Part shown: one piece after another, positions 11,269 through 22,335 of the stretch | Numbering within the stretch: position 1 is the stretch's first letter | How the letters are laid out: every line of letters begins with the position of its first letter | Origin: Brachypterus glaber | Lineage: Eukaryota; Arthropoda; Insecta; Coleoptera; Kateretidae | Assembly: GCA_958510825.1 (NCBI GenBank) | Contig: OY294047.1 | Location: 5,084,001 to 5,148,000, forward strand | Direction of reading: 5' to 3' | Length of the DNA stretch: 64,000 nucleotides | Made by a program: the position numbers and the translations under genes | The notes under the pieces: generated by a model | Seen by the model: the letters and a program-made list of their open reading frames with translations, nothing else | The model's database searches: none | Told to the model about the DNA's origin: nothing

Positions 11269-11414
11269 CTTTGAATACATAATAGATCTACATTGTTTTG
11301 GAGCATTTTTGCATCGCCAACGTGTTTTATTTTTCACGGTGAAGTGAAAGTGGTAAATGTAGTTATCCAGCATTATTGTCGGGTGTTTTATTCCAGGAAA
11401 TACGTAAATTAGAT
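11269..11414 (-). CDS. mod(mdg4): FLYWCH module 5, first exon (Cys half)
   Basis: Starts after acceptor atttttag-type sequence (ttttag) with AT, then LIYVFPGIKHPTIMLDNY; C35-x6-C42 are present, then SIMYSK, where the donor AAG|GTATGT follows (intron 11268-10960, 309 nt). All other FLYWCH modules in the window are single exons, so this intron sits inside the zinc-binding unit, between the Cys pair and the His pair. Read through without splicing, the protein ends three codons plus one residue later (VCIF, stop) and lacks both histidines. The joined module would be 119 residues. The reading depends on the splice, which I infer from sites and spacing. Confidence 0.8.
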
Positions 11415-11496
11415 CTAAAATAAAATGTATTAGTTTCTTTTTAACACTTTCAATCAAATTAAAATTATAATAGTTATTTATACATAATTTATACCA

Positions 11497-12200
11497 AGGG
11501 ACTAAACTGTCTCTTTTAGTCCCGCTGCATGAGTGTTTCCCGAGCGAGCATAGCGAGCGAGTGAAACAAAATGCAAGGGACTAAAACAGCCACGTTTAGT
11601 CCTGAGGTATATACACTATTTTTTGCACGACCAAGCATAATTTAGGTACTATTTTAGTATTTAGTATTTTATTTATACTCGTTTAGGGACCTTTTCTAAG
11701 GTATTTTACACCACAGAGTGTTAAATTATACACATAATTTATAGAATAGAGCTCCAGCTTCATAATATTGATAAAATTAAAATTAAAAACCATGCGTCTA
11801 AAATCTGGTGTTTTATTTTCGTAATTTAATCAGTGCCTGAATTGAGAAAAGTTAGTTTCACGGCTATAGCGATTTCAATTGTTTTTTTAATATGGTTGAC
11901 ACAAACGTCAGTTCGAGAAAATGGACGAAGACGATAAATTTTAAGTAATTTAAGCAATGTTATTTTTAAAGGTTTTTTTTTTATGTTAAAATCAAATAAA
12001 TTCGTTTGTTTATTACAAAACATCACCAAACCTAATTTTTGTACCAGTAAAGCTCATAGTAATGTTTAATATTTCAATATTATGATAATTTATCAAGGTT
12101 GCCGTGACTTTTTCCCCTAGGAAGAAAAACGGCAAGTTTAGTCCCGAAAATAAAAGCGTGAAACTAGGTTTTAGTCTTGGTCATGCAAAAAAAATGATTT
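11497..12200. repeat. Repeat region with gggactaaa arms
   Basis: Several inverted and direct copies of the motif gggactaaa (for example ccaagggactaaactg and agtttagtcccg), plus ttttttgcacgaccaag paired with tggtcatgcaaaaaaa. Probably a decayed foldback element; boundaries are approximate. Confidence 0.4.
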
Positions 12201-12440
12201 ACTTACCTACTACAAATATAATAAGCAAAATATACCAGGTGGCTTTTTTAAAAAGTCCACATTGAATATCTCGAGAACAAAAATATTAGCTGTAAAATCT
12301 AAATTACTTAAAAGCAACGTGTGGACTCCTGTCGGACACATAGGTCAAACATGGATGCTTGACGTATGGGTCAAATGCCATGCTTGACTAACAACATTTT
12401 ACAGTATATACATATAATATTATTCGGCATACGTACATTG

Positions 12441-13250
12441 GTGGCATTAAATATCGGGACAAACAATTTTGGGGTCTTGTGTCATCTTTTAGAAAACGTC
12501 AAAATATGTCAGATGTTTGTTTATTTTTTTGCTGTTATATGAGTAGTTTGTAAAAAAAGTGTTTTTTATATTTATTTTAATTTAAAATGAGTTTACTTAT
12601 CGTGGAAAAAAGTGAGAAAAAATGATCAGTCGTCCTTAGTATTAGGAGATATGGATGAGGTTGAATTTTATTGAAAACAGTTCAAGAAATAGATCTGTTT
12701 CTTAAGAAATGTTTTATTGAGAAAACATTAGGTTCTTATATCAAACCGAAAAAGGATCATCGGTGGTCAAAAGCTACAATGGATGGTGAAGCAATTTTTA
12801 ATTATATAAGAAAACCCGTATACTAGGATTTTTTTTCGCTTACCTCAGTGCGGCTCTTCAGTAATGAACTCTTAAACTCAAATCAATTTGCAGTAGAAAA
12901 TCCATGTAAGTTTTTAGCTGTACTAAAGAGTAAAATTAGGTGTGTGTTTTTTTAATAAATATTAAACACATATTCTTTATCCATATAGTACAATTTTGAT
13001 CCAAAGATTATCAATTTTATTATTATTTAAATAATTACAACATTTGTGTAAAATTTAATGAATATATATTTATCAATAAACATTAATTTATTAATTTAAT
13101 ATTTTTTGACAATAAACTTCAACTAAATAATTCAGTTATGTCAAAACGAAGTAACCTAGTTTTAAATTTTTAAAATAATCCCATGATAATATGAAAAAAT
13201 ATAAAAAATGACACGAATGTTTTTGAGGTTGTCCCGATATTTAATGCCAC
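12441..13250. mobile_element. DNA transposon remnant with 19-bp-class TIRs
   Basis: Ends are gtggcattaaatatcgggac and the inverse gtcccgatatttaatgccac, essentially perfect inverted repeats. The interior (about 12590-12830) holds broken plus-strand frames with a hydrophilic stretch and several stops, possibly a decayed transposase, but I cannot assign the family. Confidence 0.65.
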
Positions 13251-13439
13251 AACTGTATGTTTTAAAGAAACTCACGAAAATTTAAATTAAATTAATTAAA
13301 ATTTAAAATTCTTGTTGTCCGACCCTGTTATTGTAATGAAAAGTATCCACTCTGATTATTACAGTTAATACTACTGAAAGATTGACGAACTTTAGAGTGC
13401 TACAGGAAAAGAGCTGAGATTTTACTAAACCGAGTAATA

Positions 13440-14050
13440 CCCAGATAGCATGACTTAAAGAGATCTTAAAGATGTCGTAGCTCGTCATTCAAGACGTTTT
13501 AAGAACGTCGGTTTTTGCCGTATATGCATCTTAAAGACGTCTTAACGACGTCGTATGTTACAAAAGGTAACGTCTTTAAGACATCTTTTTTAAGACGCCT
13601 TACTGACGCCTTGCACAGGCGATTTTACAACATAACGACCCCTGTTGTCAAAAAAAGATCTTAAAAAAAATTGGTTTTTTAATTTTTTTTTTCCTTTTTT
13701 GAAATTTTCTTTTTTGATTTTTTTTTGATTTTTTTGTTTTTCGTAAAAAGAAAATTAAAAAAAAAATGAAATTTTTTTTTTTAATTTTTTGTTTTTCAAA
13801 AAAAAGATCTTTAAAAAAATATTAATTTTTTTTAAAAGTTGATTGTGGTTAATTTTTTTTTGGCGATGAGTATCGAAGTTAAGACGTCTTGTAGCGATAC
13901 TTAAAAGACATCTTATAGACATCATAATCTTTTATATCTTTTAAACATCCCTAAAAAGAAGTCCATAAGATATCCTTTTTATGTCTTTAGGCGTCCAGAC
14001 ATAATTAAGATCTAAAAAAGACGTCTTTAAAATATCATGTGCTGTCTGGG
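13440..14050. mobile_element. TIR element with internal aagacgtctt-type repeats
   Basis: Bounded by cccagatagcatga and its inverse (tcatgtgctgtctggg). Inside are many variants of the palindrome-like words agacgtctt, aacgtcttta and agatcttaa on both strands, around a T- and A-rich core. No transposase frame. Likely a non-autonomous DNA transposon. Confidence 0.65.
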
Positions 14051-14284
14051 TATTGAGGTTAATTTTAATAAATATTGTAAATTCACGTTCTGACATGGTG
14101 AATTTGCTTTAATTATTATAGTTAATACTACTGAAAGATTGACGGACAAATTTTATTTTTATTTAGAGTGTACGTTTTTACTAGTACATATTTTAATTTT
14201 TCCATGTAGTTCAAAATTCAAACTTAAATTCAAATGTATTTTTTTTTTCAATTTATTAATTAGATTTTGTATAACAACTTCTGT

Positions 14285-14538
14285 TCAAAACATAAAATCT
14301 CTTATTACGGTCACTTTTTGAGCCATAAGATGTTTTCCAGTCATATCGTGGGTACCGTGATTGTGAGGCCTTTTCACTTGTACTGTTTTTCCAAACGAAT
14401 ATGAAACCGATTTGCAACCTTTCATTTCATTGCTACAACGCCATCTAGATTTGTTGTTATTTACATAATGGAAATTAAATAAATAGTTATCTACCAGTAG
14501 TTGCGGATGTTTTTGTCCAGGGACTATGTATATTACAT
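14285..14538 (-). CDS. mod(mdg4): Alternative terminal exon, FLYWCH zinc finger (6)
   Basis: First (lowest-coordinate) of five tandem subgroup 2 exons. After acceptor atttttag it reads AT, then VIYIVPGQKHPQLLVDNY; C35-x6-C42-x16-H59-x-H61, with KSRW instead of the usual KTRW. After HNHGTHDMTGKH the tail is AQKVTVIRDFMF and TGA. An AATAAA (minus, 14252-14257) follows 28 nt after the stop. It has no usable ATG near its start, which is why an ATG-based scan misses it, but the 84-codon frame is open from the acceptor. Its 5' two thirds and upstream intron are nearly identical to exon 9. Confidence 0.82.
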
Positions 14539-14921
14539 CTAAAAATTTAAAAGAGTAAGTACCTGGAGTTGCTTTTCGTTCGCGAAACGAGCAACAAGTC
14601 TGCAGCGGTGTTTAATTCGTTTAATTCGCGTTAGGTTCCAGCCATGGCTTGTGAATCTTAAAATATGTTTGTTATGGAAGTATAGATGTTATATATTGAT
14701 TTTAATTGTCCTAAAAAGTAATTACTAGCAAAAAACACCTGTGAGGTATTGAGGTAAAAGTTTTACTAAATACAGAATTTATTTTTTCACTACGTAGCTC
14801 AAGGTTCAAACTCATGCCATTTTTTATAAACTTTATTTATTCGATTTTAAATAACAACGTCTATTTATTACGTAAAACCTCTTTTTATTGTTGCTTTTTG
14901 CGGTATGGTAGTTTTTCCAGC
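14360..14921. repeat. Recent segmental duplicate of 18734-19295
   Basis: About 560 bp covering most of FLYWCH exon 6, its upstream intron and the 3' end of exon 7 reappears at 18734-19295 (offset 4374) with almost no differences; one is aaagttttactaaatac versus aaagttttacttaatac. Identity drops at both edges, for example gtaccgtgattgtg versus atgtcatgattgtg on the left. The pattern fits gene conversion or a young duplication. Confidence 0.8.
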
Positions 14922-15118
14922 CAAGTCTTGGGTGTTGTGATTGTGAGGCCTTTTCACATGTACTATTTTTCCGTAAGAATATGCAACTGATCTGCAACCA
15001 TTGTTTTGGCTGCAACAACGCCATCTAGTTTTGTTATTATTCACATAATGGAAACTAAATAAATAGTTATCTACCAATAGTTGAGGATGTTTTTGTCCAG
15101 GGACTATGTATATTACAT
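14868..15118 (-). CDS. mod(mdg4): Alternative terminal exon, FLYWCH zinc finger (7)
   Basis: An 83-residue subgroup 2 tail. Acceptor atttttag, AT, then VIYIVPGQKHPQLLVDNYLF. C35-x6-C42-x16-H59-x-H61; here WRCCSQNNGC adds a Cys next to C35. HNHNTQDLAGKT precedes PQKATIKRGFT and a double stop, TAATAA, whose second half forms AATAAA (14864-14869). A longer frame starting MSSSV upstream is intron read-through, because it crosses the acceptor that all siblings share. Exon 6 lies only about 330 nt downstream. Confidence 0.85.
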
Positions 15119-15544
15119 CTAAAAATTTAAAAAGGTAAGTTACAGAGGAAGACAATTTTTATAACAAGGTCTTTTATAGCAACATTGCTAACATGAAAAA
15201 ACAATTGGTTTTATCCCAAGGCTGTCGCCTCGCAGGTTAATTTTCTCATGGGCAATATCTTACTTTACCCACTAGTACCATAAATAACTATTTTACTAAA
15301 TATTTCTCATAGAAGAAATAATTTGGCAAAGAATAACCTCACGAAGATATTGTAACGTAAAATTTATATTATTCGTCAGTTGGATAGGATATTTAAAAGA
15401 TTTTATACTAGAGGTCAGTGGAGAGGGTGATAATTTAAGAAATTACCCAATTGAGAAGCAATAAATTTTATCACCTGTTAAAAAGTTAATGCCCTGAAAA
15501 GTAAATGCTTGCTCTGCGAGGTGTTGGGGTAAAAATTCTACTTA

Positions 15545-16163
15545 GATCATTCTGGTTTATAATTTTCTAAAAATCGATCGTTTTCTTTTATATTTTTCGA
15601 AAGTATATGTAGACATTTTAATAATTTTTCATTAAAATAAACTTAAAACACGTTTTTCTCAAAAAACGTTTTTTCGGTCGGCGGAGGTGATTTTTCCGGA
15701 ACCACTTGACCTGGACCTTATGAAAATTTAACCACATATTCTAAACATGAATAGCTTCAGCGTATTCTACAACCGTATTAAAATTTTAATTTTTAGTTTA
15801 GTTTTTTTTTGTCAAAAACATTTTTTTTTATCTCCGCCATTTTATTATTTATCAATGAATATTAATATCCATAGAATACGCGAGAGCCATAGTCATACTG
15901 AATCTAAATTATTGATTTTTTCTTTTTAGATGAGCCGTTATCAAGACATCGACGCCGCCAGCGTCATAGTTACTTTTCGGGGAGTTACGTTTGTCTGTTA
16001 TTTTTTGTATAAAAATTGTTTAAAATAAAAAAAAAACTGTTTTATGTATTTCGAGAGTGTATTAATTAAGAACAAAAAATTTTATATCAATATCTATAAT
16101 GAACATTCTTAAAAAATTAACAAAAACAGCCCTTTTTTTGGAGCATCTAAACCAGAATGATCT
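15545..16163. mobile_element. TIR element inserted in the subgroup 2 spacer
   Basis: Inverted ends gatcattctggttta and taaaccagaatgatc. It interrupts the spacer that follows each subgroup 2 exon: elsewhere the spacer reads ttttacttaatacagaattt, here the halves lie on either side with ctt or ctta duplicated. This is internal evidence for a mobile insertion after the exon array had duplicated. Confidence 0.75.
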
Positions 16164-16262
16164 CTTAATACAGAATTTATTTTTTCACCAACTAGCTCAA
16201 GGTTCAAACTCATGCCATTTTTTATAACATTTATTAATTCCATTTTGGATAAAAACGACTTT

Positions 16263-16516
16263 TTATAACATAAAATCTCTTATTATGGTCACTTTTTGTG
16301 GCATTGTAGGTTTTCCATTCATATCTTGTGGATTGTGATTGTGCGGCTTTTTCACTTGAACTGTTTTTCCAAAAGAATATGAAATTGATCTGCAGCCATT
16401 TTTTTCATTGCTACAACGCCATCTAGTTTTGTTGTTTATCACATAATGAAAATTAAATAAATAGTTATCTACCAATAGCTGGGGATGTTTTTGTCCAGGG
16501 ACTATGTATATTACAT
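16263..16516 (-). CDS. mod(mdg4): Alternative terminal exon, FLYWCH zinc finger (8)
   Basis: An 84-residue subgroup 2 tail. After acceptor atttttag: AT, VIYIVPGQKHPQLLVDNYLF, then VINNKTRW, C35-x6-C42-x16-H59-x-H61. The end, PQKVTIIRDFML and TAA, resembles exon 6 rather than exons 7, 9 and 10, which end in RGF. An AATAAA (minus, 16230-16235) lies 28 nt past the stop. The downstream spacer (16164-16262) is homologous to the spacers of exons 6, 7, 9 and 10. Confidence 0.85.
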
Positions 16517-16939
16517 CTAAAAATATAAAGAGGTAAATTCAGTTCACCGTCTTCATCCAATGAAGACGGCAAGTTAACGTTTAATTTAAGTAATTTAGTT
16601 TTTAAGTGAGTGTTTGTTGCGATCACATTACTATCACAGTGCTTTCACATTTTTATCACAGACTTTTGCGTAATATTAGTACTTAATGCTAATAAAATTT
16701 AATTTGAAAAAATGAACATAGTGTAATATGCACACAAAAGCATAGAGTAAAAAAACTTTAAATTGGTAACATAAAAACTGAATAATATCGCAAAAAATGA
16801 TGAATTTAATTTGAAATGTACAACGTGGAAGATAAGTTTTTGTTAAGTTTAAAGATAACAAGTTAACGTTTGCGCAAAGATCATTACACAGTGAGAAGTT
16901 TTTTGCGAGTCAAGATAGAAAAACAAACAAAATAACCCA

Positions 16940-17105
16940 GAAATTTGGACTTGGGGGATGGGAATCCCCAGACCACTTCGCTGTGACCCGAATTCCTAGA
17001 TTACAGGAAGAAAAAATAGGGTACAAATACATATTTGTATCGAGCTGGCCAAATTCCAAAGTAAAAGGCCACGATTCTTTGAAGAAGAAGAAGAAGAAAG
17101 AGGTA
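16940..17105 (+). mobile_element. SINE-like sequence with (gaa)n tail
   Basis: A compact GC-richer segment (gggggatgggaatccccag, gtgacccgaattcctag) ending in ttgaagaagaagaagaaag. The layout, a short unique head plus simple triplet tail, suggests a SINE or short retroposon. A (ttc)n-tailed segment in the other orientation lies at 53950-54065. Classification is tentative. Confidence 0.4.
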
Positions 17106-17429
17106 AATTACTATACTGCCCTCCTAAAGAGAAACGCGGCATGTATACCTGACACATACGGTTTTCGAGGTTAGCATTATTTTACTACGGAGAATAACGG
17201 TAAGTACCAATCCTAAGGAAATCTGCGGTAAGTGTACCGAAGAAGTTACTTGCAACATTTTAAGAAATTTTTACTGAATAACATTATAAGGGTGAGAGCG
17301 TGATAATTTAAATCATTACCTTAATTGAGGATCACTAAATCTTAACTAGGGGCACCAATGCCTCCATTTCATACCTTATTTTACCTCCTGTTTCAAACTA
17401 AATGGTATAAAAGATAAGATAAGAGGTAA

Positions 17430-17525
17430 AAGAGGTACAATTTTTACTTAATACAGAATTTAATTTTTCACCTTGGTTCAAACTTGAAACGGTCGAATTC
17501 AATATTTTCTTATTTTAGTTAAATT
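17430..17525 (-). repeat. Orphan subgroup 2 spacer, relic of a lost exon
   Basis: The stretch ttacttaatacagaattt...ttcacc...ggttcaaact matches the spacer found just past the stop codons of exons 7, 8 and 10, but no FLYWCH frame lies above it. It probably marks a tandem copy whose exon decayed or was deleted. Confidence 0.5.
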
Positions 17526-17872
17526 ACAACAGATGGCTATATAAGTACTAAATCAATATTTTATCCATTAAAAACGTCATCCGCTTTGCCGCAAATAAAA
17601 CTATCCTATTTTTCGCGACCTCCACGTTTTGGAAGTTCACATGCCGTGTGAGTTAACCAAGATCAACTATAGCCGTTTGTTTACACTATATTACTGTGCA
17701 TCATATTGTATAATAATTTGTGGTAAATGGGATATTTGTTTTAGGTAAGTCATTGTCTAGTTTCTGAACGAATGTGGTTTTTTTTTGGTGTGGCGTTATT
17801 GCCTTATTACTTAAAATGCAGTCATATCCTTTAAATACTCTTCCCTAATAATACCTATATTAATTTGCTATC

Positions 17873-18412
17873 AAAGAACTTTTACCTCAAGAAGTAATTT
17901 CAGACCAATGTTTATGAATGTGTCATCTTTTTGTTTGTTTATTTACTACCAGAAACGCGATCAGCTTTGTGGTGTAAAATGTAGATGTCGCTAGTCGACT
18001 TTCAGGCTACCTATTAGCGATGTTGCGTAGTTTCCGCCTTATCATGAATTCAAATCATTATACTTAAATTAAAAATGTAAAAAACTTTATTGTGTATACT
18101 ATAATTATGTTTAATAATATAGTATATTTAAATCCATTAAAATTAAACTACTAGTTCATATAAAACTCATACAGAACTAATGTTTCTTAAAATTTACAAT
18201 AAAATATCCAAAGTATATGTTTCCAATCGGCAACACTGTACCCCTGTCAGTCATTTTACGACATTAGACTGTGAGTTTACACATTCTTTCTCTCTCTTTA
18301 CGCGTACTAAGTGTAAACAATAGTCACTCCCCACCAGCCCCTCACCATAGTTGGTTCACGCTTCAAACAAAGCATACGGTAGATTTCATCATGTTCCTTC
18401 TTGAGGTAAAAG
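17873..18412. repeat. Dispersed direct repeat (copy at 26113-26650)
   Basis: About 540 bp present twice in the same orientation, with landmarks caaagaacttttacctcaag, aatgtagatgtcgctagtcg, cggcaacactgtacccctgt and cccaccagcccctcaccatag. Similarity is high with small indels. No open frame; probably a transposon-derived repeat. Confidence 0.7.
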
Positions 18413-18661
18413 TTCTTTGTTTGCTATATTTGTTTTAGTTCACATTCACATAATAAACAGTCTGATTAAATAGATTCTGGTTTGTTTTATTCAAAAACGC
18501 TCACGGACCGACCACACCCCGAGATTGAGCTAACGGCGCCCAATTTACTAAAATCTTACCCGGAAAATCATATATCTTATAATTTTCCGCAGTTCTGCTT
18601 TAAACTCATGCCATTTTTTATCAGATTGATTTATTCAGTTTTGAATAACAATGTCTATTTG

Positions 18662-18912
18662 CTACATAAAACCTCTTATTATTGTTGCTTTTTTCGCTAT
18701 GGTAGTTTTTCCAGTCATATCTTGGATGTCATGATTGTGAGGCCTTTTCACTTGTACTGTTTTTCCAAACGAATATGAAACCGATTTGCAACCTTTCATT
18801 TCATTGCTACAACGCCATCTAGATTTGTTGTTATTTACATAATGGAAATTAAATAAATAGTTATCTACCAGTAGTTGCGGATGTTTTTGTCCAGGGACTA
18901 TGTATATTACAT
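18662..18912 (-). CDS. mod(mdg4): Alternative terminal exon, FLYWCH zinc finger (9), chimeric
   Basis: An 83-residue subgroup 2 tail, open from acceptor atttttag (AT, then VIYIVPGQKHPQLLVDNYLF) to TAG; missed by ATG-based calling. Its first two thirds, through KRPHNH, are essentially the same as exon 6 at the DNA level (including KSRW and GCKSVSYSFG), whereas the end, DIQDMTGKTTIAKKATII, resembles exon 10. That switch marks a recombination or conversion junction near 18740. Ligands C35-x6-C42-x16-H59-x-H61 are intact. In the conserved PQKAT motif the first two residues are changed to AK. AATAAA lies at 18630-18635 (minus). Confidence 0.82.
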
Positions 18913-19241
18913 CTAAAAATTTAAAAGAGTAAGTACCTGGAGTTGCTTTTCGTTCGCGAAACGAGCAACAAGTCTGCAGCGGTGTTTAATTCGTTTAATT
19001 CGCGTTAGGTTCCAGCCATGGCTTGTGAATCTTAAAATATGTTTGTTATGGAAGTATAGATGTTATATATTGATTTTAATTGTCCTAAAAAGTAATTACT
19101 AGCAAAAAACACCTGTGAGGTATTGAGGTAAAAGTTTTACTTAATACAGAATTTATTTTTTCACTACGTAGCTCAAGGTTCAAACTCATGCCATTTTTTA
19201 TAAACTTTATTTATTCGATTTTAAATAACAACGTCTATTTA

Positions 19242-19492
19242 TTACGTAAAACCTCTTTTTATTGTTGCTTTTTGCGGTATGGTAGTTTTTCCAGTCATAT
19301 CTTGGATGTCATGATTGTGAGGCCTTTTCACTTGTACTATTTTTCCATATGAATATGAAACTGATCTGCAACCTCTGATTTCACTGCTACAACGCCATCT
19401 AGTTTTGTTATTTTTTACATAATGAAAATTGAATAAATAGTTATCTACCAATAGTTGCGGATGTTTATGTCCAGGAACTATGTATATTACAT
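19242..19492 (-). CDS. mod(mdg4): Alternative terminal exon, FLYWCH zinc finger (10)
   Basis: An 83-residue subgroup 2 tail, the most upstream of the five-copy cluster in transcript order. Acceptor atttttag, AT, VIYIVPGHKHPQLLVDNYLF, then KNNKTRW, C35-x6-C42-x16-H59-x-H61 and HNHDIQDMTGKT. It ends PQKATIKRGFT with TAATAA; AATAAA overlaps the stop (minus, 19238-19243). Only about 330 nt separate it from exon 9, the same spacing as exons 6 and 7, which supports duplication of a two-exon unit. Confidence 0.85.
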
Positions 19493-19715
19493 CTAAAAAT
19501 TTAAAGAGGTATAAATCACAGAGGAATACAACTTTTATTGCAAGGTCTGTTGTAGCAATACAAGGTTATTTAAAAATTAAAATTTTTAGGGAGCTTGACT
19601 TTAAACGCTGAAAATCTTCTAAAATTATTCAAGGCTCTCTAGCTTTTTTTAGATTAAACGATACAGCGCAAAAGATCTATAGAAGGGATTTTTGAATAAT
19701 TTGAGAGTGCTGATT

Positions 19716-19958
19716 ACACAGCCACACAAAAAAGGTCAAGAAACTTTTAGGAGACTATAGTTACAAACCAGTACAGTATTAAAATTGTTACAATACAGTA
19801 TTCCCATGTATTTTTAGGCGCTGAATTCGAATTTAAGGTATAAATGGCACCTTATCCCATTAAATTTCGCTCAAATTCGGATTCAGATTCTCAAAATACA
19901 TAGGAATACAATGGACTCCGAAATAATTCATGACCTTTTTTTTTGTTGTGTGGCTGTG
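19716..19958. mobile_element. MITE, CACAGCCACACAAA family
   Basis: Begins attacacagccacacaaaaaa and ends ttgtgtggctgtg, a terminal inverted repeat shared with 53291-53875. The interior has two inverted copies of a segment with gcgctgaattcgaat and attcagattctcaaaa. Confidence 0.7.
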
Positions 19959-20101
19959 CTTATAATTTCGTTATTAATTTGGCGAAGAATAACCTCACAA
20001 AGTTACTGTAAAATAAAGTTCAGCATCAGCATCAGCTGGATAGAAAATTTTAATGAATTCTCACTGGGGGCATTATCATCTTAACTGGAGGCACCAATAT
20101 A

Positions 20102-20828
20102 CAGTGCCGTCCAAAAGTCACCCCCCCCCCCTTTTTAACTTTAGAACCAGTTGAGATATCGACTTCAAATTTAGAACTCTTAAATAAGACAACTTAAACT
20201 ATCTTTTAGCATATATTTGATATTTTCAGCTCTTAAAATGTGGGCAGGGGGGCATGGGGGGACATTTTTTTAAATGGAAAAGGGGGTCGTGTGATACATC
20301 ATTTTAAAGCTTATAAAATTCTCTATTTAAACTAACATTTTTAAATTTTTAAAAATGTTTTTTAAGGTTTTGATTTTTCAATTTTTTGTGCTAAAATATT
20401 CGATTTTTTAAGTTTTTTTTTATAAATTTTTATTTATGTCAACTAAAATTAGTTTAAAACTATAATTATCATTTTTTTATGATGAAATTGGGCATTTTAA
20501 AAAAATTATTTGTTTTTTTAGAGGAATTTTGACATTAATACCCATTTTCAACCCCATTTTAAACCCAAAAAAAAAAAATATTTTAAATTTAAAAATTTGT
20601 ATTTAAATAGAGAATTTTATAAGCTTTAAAATGATGTATTACACGACCCCTCTTTCTATTTAAAAAATGTGCCCCCATACCCCCCTGTCCATATTTTAAG
20701 AGCTGAAAGTATTAAATATATGCTAAAAGATAGTTTAAGTTGTCTTATTTAAAAGTTCAAAATTTGAAGTCGATATCTCAACTGGTTCAAAAGTTAAGAG
20801 GGGGGGGGATGACTTTTGGACCGCTCTG
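20102..20828. mobile_element. Foldback MITE, cagtgccgtccaaaagtca family, copy 1
   Basis: Nearly the whole 727 bp is palindromic. Arms start cagtgccgtccaaaagtcac and end (inverse) gacttttggaccgctctg, flanked by TA on both sides, as expected for Tc1/mariner-type targets. Runs of C or G (10-13) sit just inside each end. A sister copy is at 27169-27881. Confidence 0.8.
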
Positions 20829-21587
20829 TATAATATTTTATTCCCTAAAAGGTAAATATTTGCAAAAGAAATCTACCAGGTATTGAGGTAAAAGTTTTAC
20901 TTTATCATTATCATCAGCAGAACACCCAGATCAACTGATACATTATGTACCCGCGTTAAAATCATTTGATGCAAAAACAAATGCCAAATCGTCACACTTT
21001 TGTATGTAGGACTAACATACAAACATATATGTTATATACTATGCATAGTATGCATGTATTTCAAATAGTATGATTAAAGAACAATATCCTGTTAAAAAAA
21101 ACAAATATATGAGCTTCCAATAATACTAGGCATATTAAAGTAATAGTTTCGTAACACCCGTTTTTAGCGCACGAGTACAAGGTTAGAAAACAAGCCGCTT
21201 GCGACGAGTTTTATAAAGTACTAGTGCTCTATAAAAGTGTTATGAAACCAGTGCTTTATATTATTTTTTCTATTTTGCTCTAAAATTAAAAAAAATATAT
21301 ATTTAAATTGATGACCGATTTAGGGATTTTTGTTTTGGGTTACAATTTTCGCTATGTTTGAAATTCATAGAAGAAAAAATATTTTGATACCTTTTATTGT
21401 CAGCTCTTCTCTTTTTCACTGCAAGTAACCAAGCCACAATTTTAACACTGTAAAAATTAACCTTAAACACAGTTTCGTAGAAAACTAAACTTAAAAGCGG
21501 GGTTGATTGTCTTTTGTCCTGTATTGCCGACCCAAAAGAAAAAAAAAAGTCGAAACCTCTTATAGGCCTTTAAGAATGCGTGATTAA

Positions 21588-21722
21588 GGGCCACTTGCAC
21601 CAAATTTTGGTCTGGGATTATCTCAGCTAAACCGAGTTTAACTTAAAAATGCTGCGTTCTGATTGGTCGGCCGTCAATTTAATCCAAGTTTAAAGTTAAA
21701 CCATCATTGGTGCAAGTGGCCC
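21588..21722. mobile_element. Short MITE, gggccacttgcaccaa family, copy 1
   Basis: A 135-bp element with ends gggccacttgcacca and its inverse, flanked by TAA on both sides. A second complete copy is at 47007-47141 and a fragment at 50295-50345. A three-base TAA duplication fits the PIF/Harbinger type. Confidence 0.8.
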
Positions 21723-22335
21723 TAAGAGCTTATAAGAGTCGCAGGACTAAACAGCCCACTATTGACAAGAGTGTTGTCCTGAACTAAATTAAAAAGTTTT
21801 TGTTTTGTTGACTGCTGGTGGGTGCAGATCTTTTTATGTTTTTATTTTCATTTTCAGTCATTTCTTACACATTAGTTTTTGGATATTAATTATAAAAATT
21901 ATTCAAACCACAGAAACTTGTTTACAAATAATAAAAATAATGATAGCCCGCGCACGCAAACTCGTGTCGCATAATCTGATTGGTTAAAAAAAATGGCATT
22001 TTTTAACTTTGGGGAACTTTGATATGATGTGATCAGTCTCCTTCCTACGAAAATTGTACACGTTCTCTCGAACCCGAGAATAGATACCCAGGTAGGACTA
22101 AATAAGATTAAAAAAAGATCTATTTTGTAAGCAGTCATACAATCGGCATTCGCAGAATCCGTAACATAAATAAACGTCGTTATAATATCTGCTCTTAAAG
22201 AAAAATAGTTCGAAAATAAAAAAAAGTAATATATGCCAAGAGTTTATTTTTGTTTCATAATTTTCAGTTCCTTTTTAACTCAATGGGATTTCAATTTTTT
22301 TATAAAAGAACATATAAATGCAGGTTAAATATATG

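Noticed and set aside
14833..15024. 63-residue frame overlapping FLYWCH exon 7 in another frame
   Set aside because: The FLYWCH frame is the one conserved across all five siblings; this is an out-of-frame shadow.
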